From contig CACYKP010000040.1 of the NCBI GenBank assembly GCA_902775025.1, positions 1 to 53,441 of the forward strand: a stretch of DNA of 53,441 bases. The letters are read 5' to 3'. The DNA comes from an uncultured bacterium (GTDB lineage Bacteria > Cyanobacteriota > Vampirovibrionia > Gastranaerophilales > Gastranaerophilaceae). The position numbers and the translations under genes were made by a program. The notes beneath the pieces were generated by a model, which saw only the letters and a program-made list of their open reading frames with translations, was not told the DNA's origin and did not search any database. Shown piece after piece: positions 47,121-53,441 of the stretch; within the stretch, counting starts at the first letter, position 1, and each line of letters starts with the position of its first letter.

Positions 47121-48056
47121 CTATTTCATATACTTTGTCATAATAAGTTTTTTTAAAGCTTTCGCATTTACTGCCATCGGCTCTAACTCTAATATCTTAT
47201 CCAGGTTTTTAATAGCATTTTCATATTGCCCCAAGTTCTTTTGAATTGCAGCAATTGCATAATATGCATCAATAAACTTCGGATCCAGAGCAACAGAGGT
47301 AACAAAATCATCAAGTGCTTGCTTAGGATTTTCCTTCAGCATTAACTGACCTCTGTTATAATAAGCATCTATCATTTTTTTATTCAGTTCTATGGTTTTT
47401 GTGTAATTTTCATACGCTAAATCAATATTATTCAAGTTATGATACCCTGCGGCTTTATAAAAATACGCTATATCGGATTTATCATTGTGTTTTAAAGATT
47501 CGTCAATGTTCTTGATGCCTTCAAGAAAATTGCCCTTGTTTATCTCTTGTATCCCAAGACTTAAATAATACTTTGCAATAAAATCTTCATCATCTTTAAT
47601 ACAAACTTCCGAAAGCAGTTTTGCCTTGTTATCAAGCGCAATATTTAACTTTGGATTAAGAAGAATTGCTTTGTTATAATCAGCTAATGCGCCTTCATAA
47701 TCACCTTTTTTATGTTTTGTATATCCTCTGTTGTTATACGCAAGCGAGCAGCGTGAATCTAATTCAATTGCTTTATCATAATCAGCAATAGAACCCTCAT
47801 AATCCTTGAGTTCATTTTTTACAAGTCCTCTGTTAATATATGCATCAGCATATTCTGGATTATGTTCTATTGCTTTATCATAATACTTTAGCTTTTCATT
47901 ATAATCCGTACTAACTAAACCCAAATAAAAATAATACTCGCATTTGGGCAAGTGGCGCTTAACATCTGTTTCAATAATTTTTTTTGCTGCTTCCATATCA
48001 TTTGCATTAAGAGCATTGGATAATCTGCGCATAGCTTTTGATTTGTCATTGTTCAT
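47121..48056 (-). CDS. TPR repeat protein
   Basis: This 311-aa protein is built almost entirely of tetratricopeptide repeats, about seven to eight. Clear ones are ADAYINRGLVKNELKDYEGSIADYDKAIEL, SLAYNNRGYTKHKKGDYEGALADYNKAILL and IDAYYAIAAIQKNLGQYENAIKNLDKILEL. It has no signal peptide, so it is a cytoplasmic scaffold. It heads the leftward cluster with the two secreted paralogues and maf. No RBS is seen: TGTTATAAT ends 6 nt before the ATG, the same leaderless layout as the TrmB and kinase genes. Confidence 0.9.
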   Translation of the reverse strand: MNNDKSKAMRRLSNALNANDMEAAKKIIETDVKRHLPKCEYYFYLGLVSTDYNEKLKYYDKAIEHNPEYADAYINRGLVKNELKDYEGSIADYDKAIELDSRCSLAYNNRGYTKHKKGDYEGALADYNKAILLNPKLNIALDNKAKLLSEVCIKDDEDFIAKYYLSLGIQEINKGNFLEGIKNIDESLKHNDKSDIAYFYKAAGYHNLNNIDLAYENYTKTIELNKKMIDAYYNRGQLMLKENPKQALDDFVTSVALDPKFIDAYYAIAAIQKNLGQYENAIKNLDKILELEPMAVNAKALKKLIMTKYMK

Positions 48057-48109
48057 AATGGTATTATAACACGGACTTTACAACTTTATATAGGTTAAAT
48101 CAGCATATT

Positions 48110-48655
48110 TTATTTTTTAAATTTTTCTGCGTCTAAATATCTTATTACTCTTGCAGGATTACCGACTACTACTGCATTATCAGGAACGTCTTTAGTTACA
48201 ACTGCACCGGCTCCTACAACAGCATTTTCCCCTATTGTTACACCCGGAAGAATTGTAACATTTACCCCAATCCACACATTGCGTTTTATATGAACAGGCT
48301 TGCATGTAATAACATATCTGTCATACATATCATGGTTATTTGTCGCAATAGTACAATTTAGAGAAATCATTGTATTGTCTTCAATAGTTAAACCGCCTGC
48401 TGACATACATTGGAATCCGTTCAAAATTGTAACATTTTTACCTATCTTTACCTTATCTGCAAGAATAGTAAAAATAGGAGGATGAATTATAGTATTTTCA
48501 CCTAACGTATAATTAAAAAGCTCTTGCATAAGCTCTTGACACTCAGGTGTTGTAGGATTTGTATGATTAATCCTAAAACATAAATCAGAACTTCTTTTTG
48601 CCTCCGCTATTCTTTCCGGACTTTGTGTCCTAACATCAATTCTTACTTCTTCCAT
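48110..48655 (-). CDS. Sugar O-acetyltransferase (maltose/NodL type)
   Basis: This is a left-handed beta-helix acyltransferase of the Maa/NodL/LacA family that moves acetyl from acetyl-CoA to a sugar hydroxyl. The N-terminal helical part ([28 protein letters not shown]) is followed by hexapeptide repeats ([46 protein letters not shown]). [10 protein letters not shown] holds the catalytic His region. I chose the ATG at 48655 because GAGGAG lies 6 nt upstream. The product is 181 aa. It could modify a glycan linked to the neighbouring cluster, but the substrate is unknown. Confidence 0.9.
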   Translation of the reverse strand: MEEVRIDVRTQSPERIAEAKRSSDLCFRINHTNPTTPECQELMQELFNYTLGENTIIHPPIFTILADKVKIGKNVTILNGFQCMSAGGLTIEDNTMISLNCTIATNNHDMYDRYVITCKPVHIKRNVWIGVNVTILPGVTIGENAVVGAGAVVTKDVPDNAVVVGNPARVIRYLDAEKFKK

Positions 48656-48777
48656 ATAAAACTCCTCTGTTAATGTCTGTAAGATAATTATACGAAAATC
48701 TTTCAAGTTACGCAAAGTAAATTTTATTGTTTTATGCTAGTATTATAACTGTGTTAGTTTAGAAAAGGAGTTTTTAT

Positions 48778-49122
48778 ATGCCGTATATTGAAGCAAAATT
48801 AAGCGTTATTTTGGACGAAAACCAAAAATATGATTTACAAAAGAAGCTGGCTGATGCCGTCTCTACCGCTTTTTCAAAGCCTAAATCATATATTATGACG
48901 AATATTGAAGATAATAAGTCATTATTTATGGGAGAACAAAAGGTAGAAAAAGGGGCATATATTGTAGTTCGCTCACTTGGTTCAATCTCAAAACCTGCTT
49001 GCCAAACAGCAACAAAAGAGATTTGCGGTACGCTTGTAAACGAATACGGACTAAACGGTTCAAATATTTATATAACATACCACCCCGTAGATTTGTGGGG
49101 CTGGAACGGCTCAATGTTTTAG
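48778..49122 (+). CDS. MIF family tautomerase-like protein
   Basis: This is a homologue of macrophage migration inhibitory factor, a trimeric tautomerase-fold protein. Conserved points are Pro2 (MPYIEAKLSV), the Lys in FSKPKSYIMTNIED, the VVRSLGSISKPACQTATKEICGTL block, YITYHPVD and the C-terminal WGWNGSMF. The length of 114 aa is as in animal MIF. The N-terminal Pro is the catalytic base once Met is removed. Bacterial MIF homologues are known, including from gut and cyanobacterial lineages; the role here could be metabolic or host-directed. AAGGAG precedes the ATG. Confidence 0.9.
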   Translation: MPYIEAKLSVILDENQKYDLQKKLADAVSTAFSKPKSYIMTNIEDNKSLFMGEQKVEKGAYIVVRSLGSISKPACQTATKEICGTLVNEYGLNGSNIYITYHPVDLWGWNGSMF

Positions 49123-49177
49123 ACTTTGATTAACAGATAGAATGAATGATTTTTGTTATCGTTGCATATTAAAAACT

Positions 49178-49210
49178 AACAAATTTTATTTTTAGAAGTT
49201 TTAATATACA
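49178..49210 (+). promoter_or_regulatory. A/T-tract upstream motif shared with 28125-28160
   Basis: The first 17 bases, AACAAATTTTATTTTTA, are identical to 28125-28141. GTTTTA follows at the same spacing. It lies about 30 nt before the 49240 gene. Confidence 0.5.
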
Positions 49211-49239
49211 TGATTAAGTAATATGAAAGGATACATACT

Positions 49240-49752
49240 ATGAGCATCTCAATTAATTTCACAGGTAGAAGCAACGCCTATTTTGCTATAACAAAAAAAG
49301 GCTGGGGAAATAACATTCCGGATAAAGCTTATAAGCAAATTGATGATAATCGCAAAGCCTTTGAAAAATTTGCAAGAAAAAATAATATTAAAATTACTTT
49401 TACAGATGCAAGTAATATGCTTTCTGAACTTCATTCAGGCCGTGAAAGTGATTTTTTAAGCGGAAAAATGGCAATTGAAGTAGAAAAAACTCCTTCTTTA
49501 GCTCAGAAAATTAAAAAGAGTTTTTCAAATTTTACTCAAAAATTTACAAAAGAAAAAGCAGAACCAAAATGTGAAGTTTCAGTTGTTTCTTATTATGGAA
49601 AAGATAGTAAAAATATTCCAAGCTTAAACGAAAGAGAAAAAATAGGTTTTTTTATTGATTATGAACCGTATGACAACAAAATGCAAGAAAAAATTAACCT
49701 TGACACCGTTGCCGACTTTTTGCAAAAAGTTGTTGGAAAAAAAATCCGATAA
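49240..49752 (+). CDS. Hypothetical protein with INFTGR leader
   Basis: I do not recognise a domain in this 170-aa protein. It starts MSISINFTGRSNAYF, the shortest version of the F-x-[GAS]-[KR] leader in the window. A soluble alpha/beta protein with a Lys-rich middle follows (SLAQKIKKSFSNFTQKFTKEKAE). AAAGGA lies before the ATG, and the shared A/T-tract motif is upstream. No partner gene is obvious. Confidence 0.65.
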   Translation: MSISINFTGRSNAYFAITKKGWGNNIPDKAYKQIDDNRKAFEKFARKNNIKITFTDASNMLSELHSGRESDFLSGKMAIEVEKTPSLAQKIKKSFSNFTQKFTKEKAEPKCEVSVVSYYGKDSKNIPSLNEREKIGFFIDYEPYDNKMQEKINLDTVADFLQKVVGKKIR

Positions 49753-49852
49753 ATTATCAAATCTAAAATAAAGAACAGGAAACAAAAAATTCAATATTAC
49801 CAATTATAACAACCCTTATTTATGCTATTATTAGTATAAAAAGGGGGTTGTT

Positions 49853-50446
49853 TTGAATAATATTCCTGATATTGCAAAAAAAGAATTAACCAAGTTACTC
49901 AACGGAAACAAAAATTTTATCGCAGGGAAGCCGACTGCTAAGAATATGTGTTTAAAAACTTTACAAAGCCTTGCACTTTATCAAGAGCCTTATGCTTGTG
50001 TTTTGAGTTGTTCAGATTCAAGAGTAGTGCCTGAAATTATTTTTGACTGCGGAATAGGAGAGCTTTTTGTAGTTAGAGTTGCAGGAATTGCAGTCGGACC
50101 GAATGTAAAAGAGAGTATAGAGTATGCCGTTAAAAAACTGCACGTTCCGCTTTTAATTCTTCTTGGACACGATGATTGCGGAGTTATGAAGTATGCAAAT
50201 GAACAGTACCCCAATATGCCCGAGCATTTCCAATCTATTCTTAAAGCAGTTTATCCTGTTATAGATGGTATTGGTAAATTCGACTGCAACAACGAGTTTG
50301 CAAGAAAGCATACTCTTTGGGTTGAAGAATATTTGCTTAACAACTCTGAAATTATAAAACATGCAGTAGAAAAAGATAAACTATATATTGCAAAATGCCA
50401 CTTCGACCATAATACAGGCGAAGTTACAATGTTAGAAAAGGTGTAA
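49853..50446 (+). CDS. Beta-class carbonic anhydrase
   Basis: This zinc enzyme interconverts CO2 and bicarbonate. Zinc ligands and the Asp-Arg dyad are visible in LSCSDSRVVPE and GHDDCGVMKYA (Cys, His, Cys). GELFVVRVAGIAVGPNVKESIEYAVKKLHVPLLILLGH is the family core. The length of 197 aa is normal. It starts at a TTG at 49853 with a GGGGG RBS. It heads a four-gene rightward operon, with a 2-nt gap to the next gene. Confidence 0.93.
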   Translation: MNNIPDIAKKELTKLLNGNKNFIAGKPTAKNMCLKTLQSLALYQEPYACVLSCSDSRVVPEIIFDCGIGELFVVRVAGIAVGPNVKESIEYAVKKLHVPLLILLGHDDCGVMKYANEQYPNMPEHFQSILKAVYPVIDGIGKFDCNNEFARKHTLWVEEYLLNNSEIIKHAVEKDKLYIAKCHFDHNTGEVTMLEKV

Positions 50447-50448
50447 TT

Positions 50449-51297
50449 ATGGATATAATAAAAGCAATTGCAAAAAGGGGTTTGGAACTAAGAGGTGCAA
50501 TATACAAAAGCTGTTTAAATGATACTGCTTTAATAATGCTCACAGGAATTTGCTCTAATGTTTTCCAAAATGACTTATTGGATTCTACAGGGAAGCTTTT
50601 AAGTCAAAACGGAATCACTGCTATTATCGGACACGCACACGACTCATTTTCTTGTTTTGCCGTTTTTAATGATGATTTTTCTATGGTGTATGAAGATGTA
50701 GAAACTTGGGTATTGAAAGCAAAAGAACTTGGTTACAAGAAAATCATACTTGCAGGACATTCTCTTGGTTCTAATAAAATTATAAATTATCTTGGGAACA
50801 CAAAAGATGATTACGTAGATTATTTTATCGTTTCATGCCCTATTGATATTATGCATTGGTGGGAAGTTATGCCAAATATTGATACCTGTTTTGATATGGC
50901 TAGAAAATGGGTTGAAGAAGGTAGAGGGGATGATATACTTCCGTTTTTATTTGGCGGATTTTCACCAATGACAGCAAATACTGTTCTTGGCTTTTATAAT
51001 GCTGAAAACCTTAAAAATTGTCCTGTTTTGAGTAAAAAAGGCGAAACAACCTCCTTGTACAATATTAAACCAAACGGAACATTCTTAATAGGTTCAAAGG
51101 ATTCCGTAACTGGCAACAACCCGAAAGCGTTTATGGAGCAGTTAAACCAATGGACGAAAAATCCTGAATTAAATCAGGTCATAGAAGTTGAAGGAGCAAG
51201 CCATATTTTTTACGGTAAACACGATATTTATGCTAAAACAGTTTTAGATTGTATAAAAAATCATTTTATTAACTATAGTGAGGGAAAGAATGTTTAA
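50449..51297 (+). CDS. Alpha/beta hydrolase
   Basis: The fold has a nucleophile elbow GHSLGS, an Asp in FLIGSKDSVTG and a His in EGASHIFYGKHD, giving a complete Ser-Asp-His triad. It has no signal peptide (starts MDIIKAIAKRG). At 282 aa it resembles DUF1749-type cytoplasmic hydrolases; the substrate is unknown. It is 2 nt after the carbonic anhydrase gene, and its stop overlaps the start of the next gene's signal peptide by 8 nt, so translation is coupled. Confidence 0.85.
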   Translation: MDIIKAIAKRGLELRGAIYKSCLNDTALIMLTGICSNVFQNDLLDSTGKLLSQNGITAIIGHAHDSFSCFAVFNDDFSMVYEDVETWVLKAKELGYKKIILAGHSLGSNKIINYLGNTKDDYVDYFIVSCPIDIMHWWEVMPNIDTCFDMARKWVEEGRGDDILPFLFGGFSPMTANTVLGFYNAENLKNCPVLSKKGETTSLYNIKPNGTFLIGSKDSVTGNNPKAFMEQLNQWTKNPELNQVIEVEGASHIFYGKHDIYAKTVLDCIKNHFINYSEGKNV

Positions 51298-52307
51298 AAA
51301 TATTTTGTTAAGTTTATTTGTATTATTTTTTGTATCTTTAAGTGTTAGTGCAGTGGGATAAAGTTTTTCCAAAATCGGAAAAAGTTGATGTACAAAAAGT
51401 TGAATTTAAAAACAGATTTGGCATTACTCTTGTCGGAGATTTATACACTCCAAAAGGGATAAATACAAATGAAAATATACCTGCAATAGCAATTTCAGGG
51501 CCATTTGGTGCAGTTAAAGAGCAATCTTCAGGTCTTTATGCGCAAACATTAGCAGAACGAGGATTTATTACTTTAGCATTTGACCCGAGCTATACGGGTG
51601 AAAGTTCAGGAACTCCAAGACACGTTGCAAGCCCAGATATTAATACGGAAGATTTTTCAGCAGCAGTTGATTTTTTAAGTAATTATAAAAATGTTAATCC
51701 TGATAAAATCGGTATTTTAGGAATTTGCGGTTTTGGCGGCTTTGCAATAAATGCAGCTTCAATTGACACTAGGATTAAAGCCACAACAGCAGTTACAATG
51801 TACGATATGACAAGGGTTAGCGCAAAAGGATATAACGATTCTATTGACGAAAAAGCACGATATGAGATGAAACAAAGCCTCAATAAACAAAGAACAGAAG
51901 ATTTTAAATCAGGCAATTATAAAGGTGCAGATGGTTTACCTGAACAATTGAAAGGGGATGAACCCCAATTTGTAAAAGATTATTGGGAATATTATAAGAC
52001 TAAAAGAGGATTCCACCCGCGCTCAATAAATTCTAATGGCAAGTGGAATATGACATCATCTTTATCATTAATAAATCAGCCGATTTTGCAATACGCTAAT
52101 GAAATCAGAACCCCAGTTTTAATTATTCATGGTGAAAAAGCACACTCAAAATACTTTGGAGAAGATGCGTTTAAAAAGCTAAAAGGTGACAACAAGGAAC
52201 TTTTGATTATAAAAGGTGCAAACCATGTTGATTTGTATGATGGAGGGGACAAAAACGCGATTCCGTTTGATAAAATAGAAAGTTTTTATAAAAGCAATTT
52301 AAAATAG
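51290..52307 (+). CDS. Secreted alpha/beta hydrolase (YcjY/DLH-like), split signal peptide
   Basis: The hydrolase body (readable from a GTG at 51342) has KNRFGITLVGDLYTPKG, a nucleophile elbow GICGFGG (Cys at the nucleophile position, as in dienelactone hydrolases), VLIIHGEKAHS and KGANHVDLYD (His). Upstream, in another frame, the ATG at 51290 with GAGGG RBS encodes a clean signal peptide (MFKNILLSLFVLFFVSLSVSA) that stops at 51361. A single-base indel, perhaps in the run of six T at about 51326-51331, would join the two. As written the export signal is disconnected from the enzyme. The intact form would be about 338 aa and periplasmic. Confidence 0.8.
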
Positions 52308-52318
52308 GAGGTTATATA

Positions 52319-52858
52319 ATGAGTAAAAAAGTTTTGATATTATCAGGCAGTCCAAGAATTGGCGGAAATTCAGATATTTTATGTGATGAATTTATGAAAG
52401 GTGCAGTAGAATCGGGAAACGATGTTGAAAAAATAAATGTATCTAAAAAGAAAATAGATTATTGTAAAGGCTGCTATTACTGTCAAACTCATAGCGGAGA
52501 ATGCGTAATAAAAGATGATATGACTGAAATTTTGCAAAAAATCATAGATGCTGATGTTTTGGTACTTGCCAGTCCTGTTTATTTTTATTCAATAGATGCA
52601 CAGTTAAAAGCATTAATAGATAGGACGGTTGCTCGTTGGACAGAAGTTAAAAACAAAGATTTCTATTATATTGCTACTTGTGCAGATGGTAAAGAAGGCT
52701 TAGCTAGAACTATAGAATGTTTCAGAGGTTATGCCGACTGTGTAAACGGTGCAAAAGAATGCGGAATAATATATGGTCATAGCGTCTATCAAAAGGGCGA
52801 AATTAAAGATAAACCCGCAATGAAAGAAGCGTATGAAATGGGTAGGAGTATTAAATAA
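52319..52858 (+). CDS. Iron-sulfur flavoprotein / NAD(P)H-dependent FMN reductase
   Basis: A flavodoxin-like FMN-binding fold is shown by VLILSGSPRIGGNSDIL (phosphate loop) and DVLVLASPVYFYSIDAQLKALIDR. The CxxCxxC-x6-C motif (CKGCYYCQTHSGEC) is that of the compact 4Fe-4S site in iron-sulfur flavoproteins of anaerobes. At 179 aa it fits the family. Roles include quinone or oxygen/peroxide reduction. It is the last gene of the carbonic anhydrase operon, 11 nt after the hydrolase, with AGGAGG before the ATG. Confidence 0.9.
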   Translation: MSKKVLILSGSPRIGGNSDILCDEFMKGAVESGNDVEKINVSKKKIDYCKGCYYCQTHSGECVIKDDMTEILQKIIDADVLVLASPVYFYSIDAQLKALIDRTVARWTEVKNKDFYYIATCADGKEGLARTIECFRGYADCVNGAKECGIIYGHSVYQKGEIKDKPAMKEAYEMGRSIK

Positions 52859-53158
52859 AAAGTAATAGATTTAGATTCTTTAAAACCTAAAGATTAGATA
52901 TAAAATAATTAATTCTATTGACCAAACAAAACTTATTAAAAAGCGTATTCTTGAGTTTTAAATGCAAAAGTATTGATTTTATTGAATCTAAATCCTATAG
53001 TTTGCTCATGAGAAATTTTTGTGACTATTCCTGTGACCACTACTTAAAAATGGGGTAAAAATGGTAGAATTTTGTAAAATTGAGCTTCTAAAACCCTTTA
53101 TATACAATAGTTTCAGCTACACAGTCCTAAAACCATTATATATCAACATCTCCATTAA
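52859..53158. other. Non-coding right-end spacer
   Basis: I see no gene. An imperfect inverted repeat (ATAGATTTAGATTC at about 52866-52879 and its inverse near 52983) brackets about 100 nt. No integrase or recognisable attachment site is visible. Confidence 0.4.
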
Positions 53159-53268
53159 AAAAGAGGGCTGAAACCCTCTTGTTATTTTATCTCTTCCATT
53201 TGCTTACACTGAAAATTCAGTAACTTGTATTATTACACGAAAAACAGTACTAAATGTACTGTTTTTCT
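53159..53268 (-). repeat. Hairpin unit A of a tandem pair
   Basis: Read on the minus strand: a 12-bp hairpin GAAAAACAGTAC/GTACTGTTTTTC (53239-53267), CGTGTAATAATA, a small CTGAA/TTCAG stem, GTAAGCAAATGGA, and a terminator stem AAGAGGG/CCCTCTT (53161-53180) with a T-run. It has the layout of a short terminated transcript of about 110 nt. It is paralogous to unit B. Confidence 0.6.
53161..53180 (-). terminator. Rho-independent terminator
   Basis: A 7-bp AAGAGGG/CCCTCTT stem, followed on the minus strand by TTTTTT. The loop (CTGAAA) matches that of the tRNA terminator at 30189-30216 in five of six bases (CTGAAA or TGAAAT in context). Confidence 0.75.
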
Positions 53269-53324
53269 ATACGCAAACGGAGTCCTTCCCCAAGCGAATA
53301 AAATTCATTGTGTCTCTACATAAA

Positions 53325-53438
53325 CAAAAAGAGAACCCCAAGGTATAGAACCAGATTCTCCCTCCATTTGCTTATACTTAAGATTCTCAATCATCTTATT
53401 ATTACACGAAAAACAGTACATTTAGTACTGTTTTTCTG
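53325..53438 (-). repeat. Hairpin unit B of a tandem pair
   Basis: It has the same order of elements as unit A: GAAAAACAGTAC/GTACTGTTTTTC hairpin (53408-53436), CGTGTAATAATA, a small imperfect stem, ATAAGCAAATGGA, and an imperfect terminal stem ending in GGTTCTC plus TTTTTG. The loop of the 12-bp hairpin (ATTTA) is the reverse complement of the loop in unit A (TAAAT). Confidence 0.6.
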
Positions 53439-53441
53439 TTC

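Noticed and set aside
52960-53060. Integrase remnant or phage attachment site
   Set aside because: A short leftward reading frame (FTPFLSSGHRNSHKNFS) ends quickly and matches nothing I know; there are no catalytic motifs or flanking direct repeats.
53181-53300. A tRNA or tmRNA at the right edge, upstream of the minus-strand terminator
   Set aside because: The terminator resembles that of the tRNA(CAU) gene, but no cloverleaf, T-loop TTCGAAT or tmRNA-like ends are present.

Overview
The window is about 53 kb of AT-rich bacterial chromosome. It looks like an anaerobic, flagellated, diderm gut bacterium, and my best guess is a non-photosynthetic relative of the Cyanobacteria (Vampirovibrionia/Melainabacteria, order Gastranaerophilales). 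This is inference. The supports are low GC, a rubrerythrin, flagellar L- and P-ring genes (outer membrane present), a tRNA without an encoded CCA, and many lineage-type hypothetical proteins that begin with a short N-terminal F-x-[GAS]-[KR] motif. No rRNA, CRISPR array, insertion sequence or prophage was seen.

Layout. 0-9.4 kb: housekeeping genes, namely a damaged tgt, thrS, rubrerythrin, a TPM-domain membrane protein and glyS, mixed with hypotheticals. 9.5-13.3 kb: a long tandem SF1 helicase split by a -1 frameshift. 13.3-15.3 kb: a small HTH gene, a small ORF, an orphan MalG-type permease and repeat-rich spacer. 15.3-23.2 kb: a flagellar operon flgG-flgA-flgI-flgJ-orf-flgH-flgN-flgK-flgL. 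23.3-30.2 kb: a possible Ulp1-like cysteine protease, clpB, a TMEM43 protein and a nitrilase-family hydrolase. 30.2-30.6 kb: a tRNA(CAU) followed by 128-bp tRNA-derived direct repeats. 30.7-36.8 kb: a stand-alone FlhA-C-like protein, gyrB, fliD behind a near-consensus sigma-28 promoter, and hpf. 36.9-42 kb: lineage-type hypotheticals, a P-loop kinase and yidD. 42-48.7 kb: a TrmB regulator facing a leftward cluster (TPR protein, two paralogous secreted helical proteins, a Maf-type flagellin glycosyltransferase, a secreted protein) and an acetyltransferase. 48.8-52.9 kb: a MIF homologue, another hypothetical, and a four-gene operon of carbonic anhydrase, two alpha/beta hydrolases and an iron-sulfur flavoprotein. 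The right edge carries two copies of a hairpin-rich unit.

The genes that act together are mainly motility genes: rod and ring assembly (FlgG, A, I, H, J), hook-filament junction proteins with their chaperone (FlgN, K, L), the filament cap (FliD), probable flagellin glycosylation (Maf) and a truncated export-gate homologue (FlhA-C). The least described signals are (i) the F-x-[GAS]-[KR] protein family and the A/T-tract motif shared upstream of several members, (ii) the CE-clan protease candidate, (iii) the split helicase with an in-frame slippery heptamer, (iv) a set of probably leaderless genes with a -10 box six bases before the ATG, and (v) repeat sequence that encodes the signal peptides of FlgA and FlgH.
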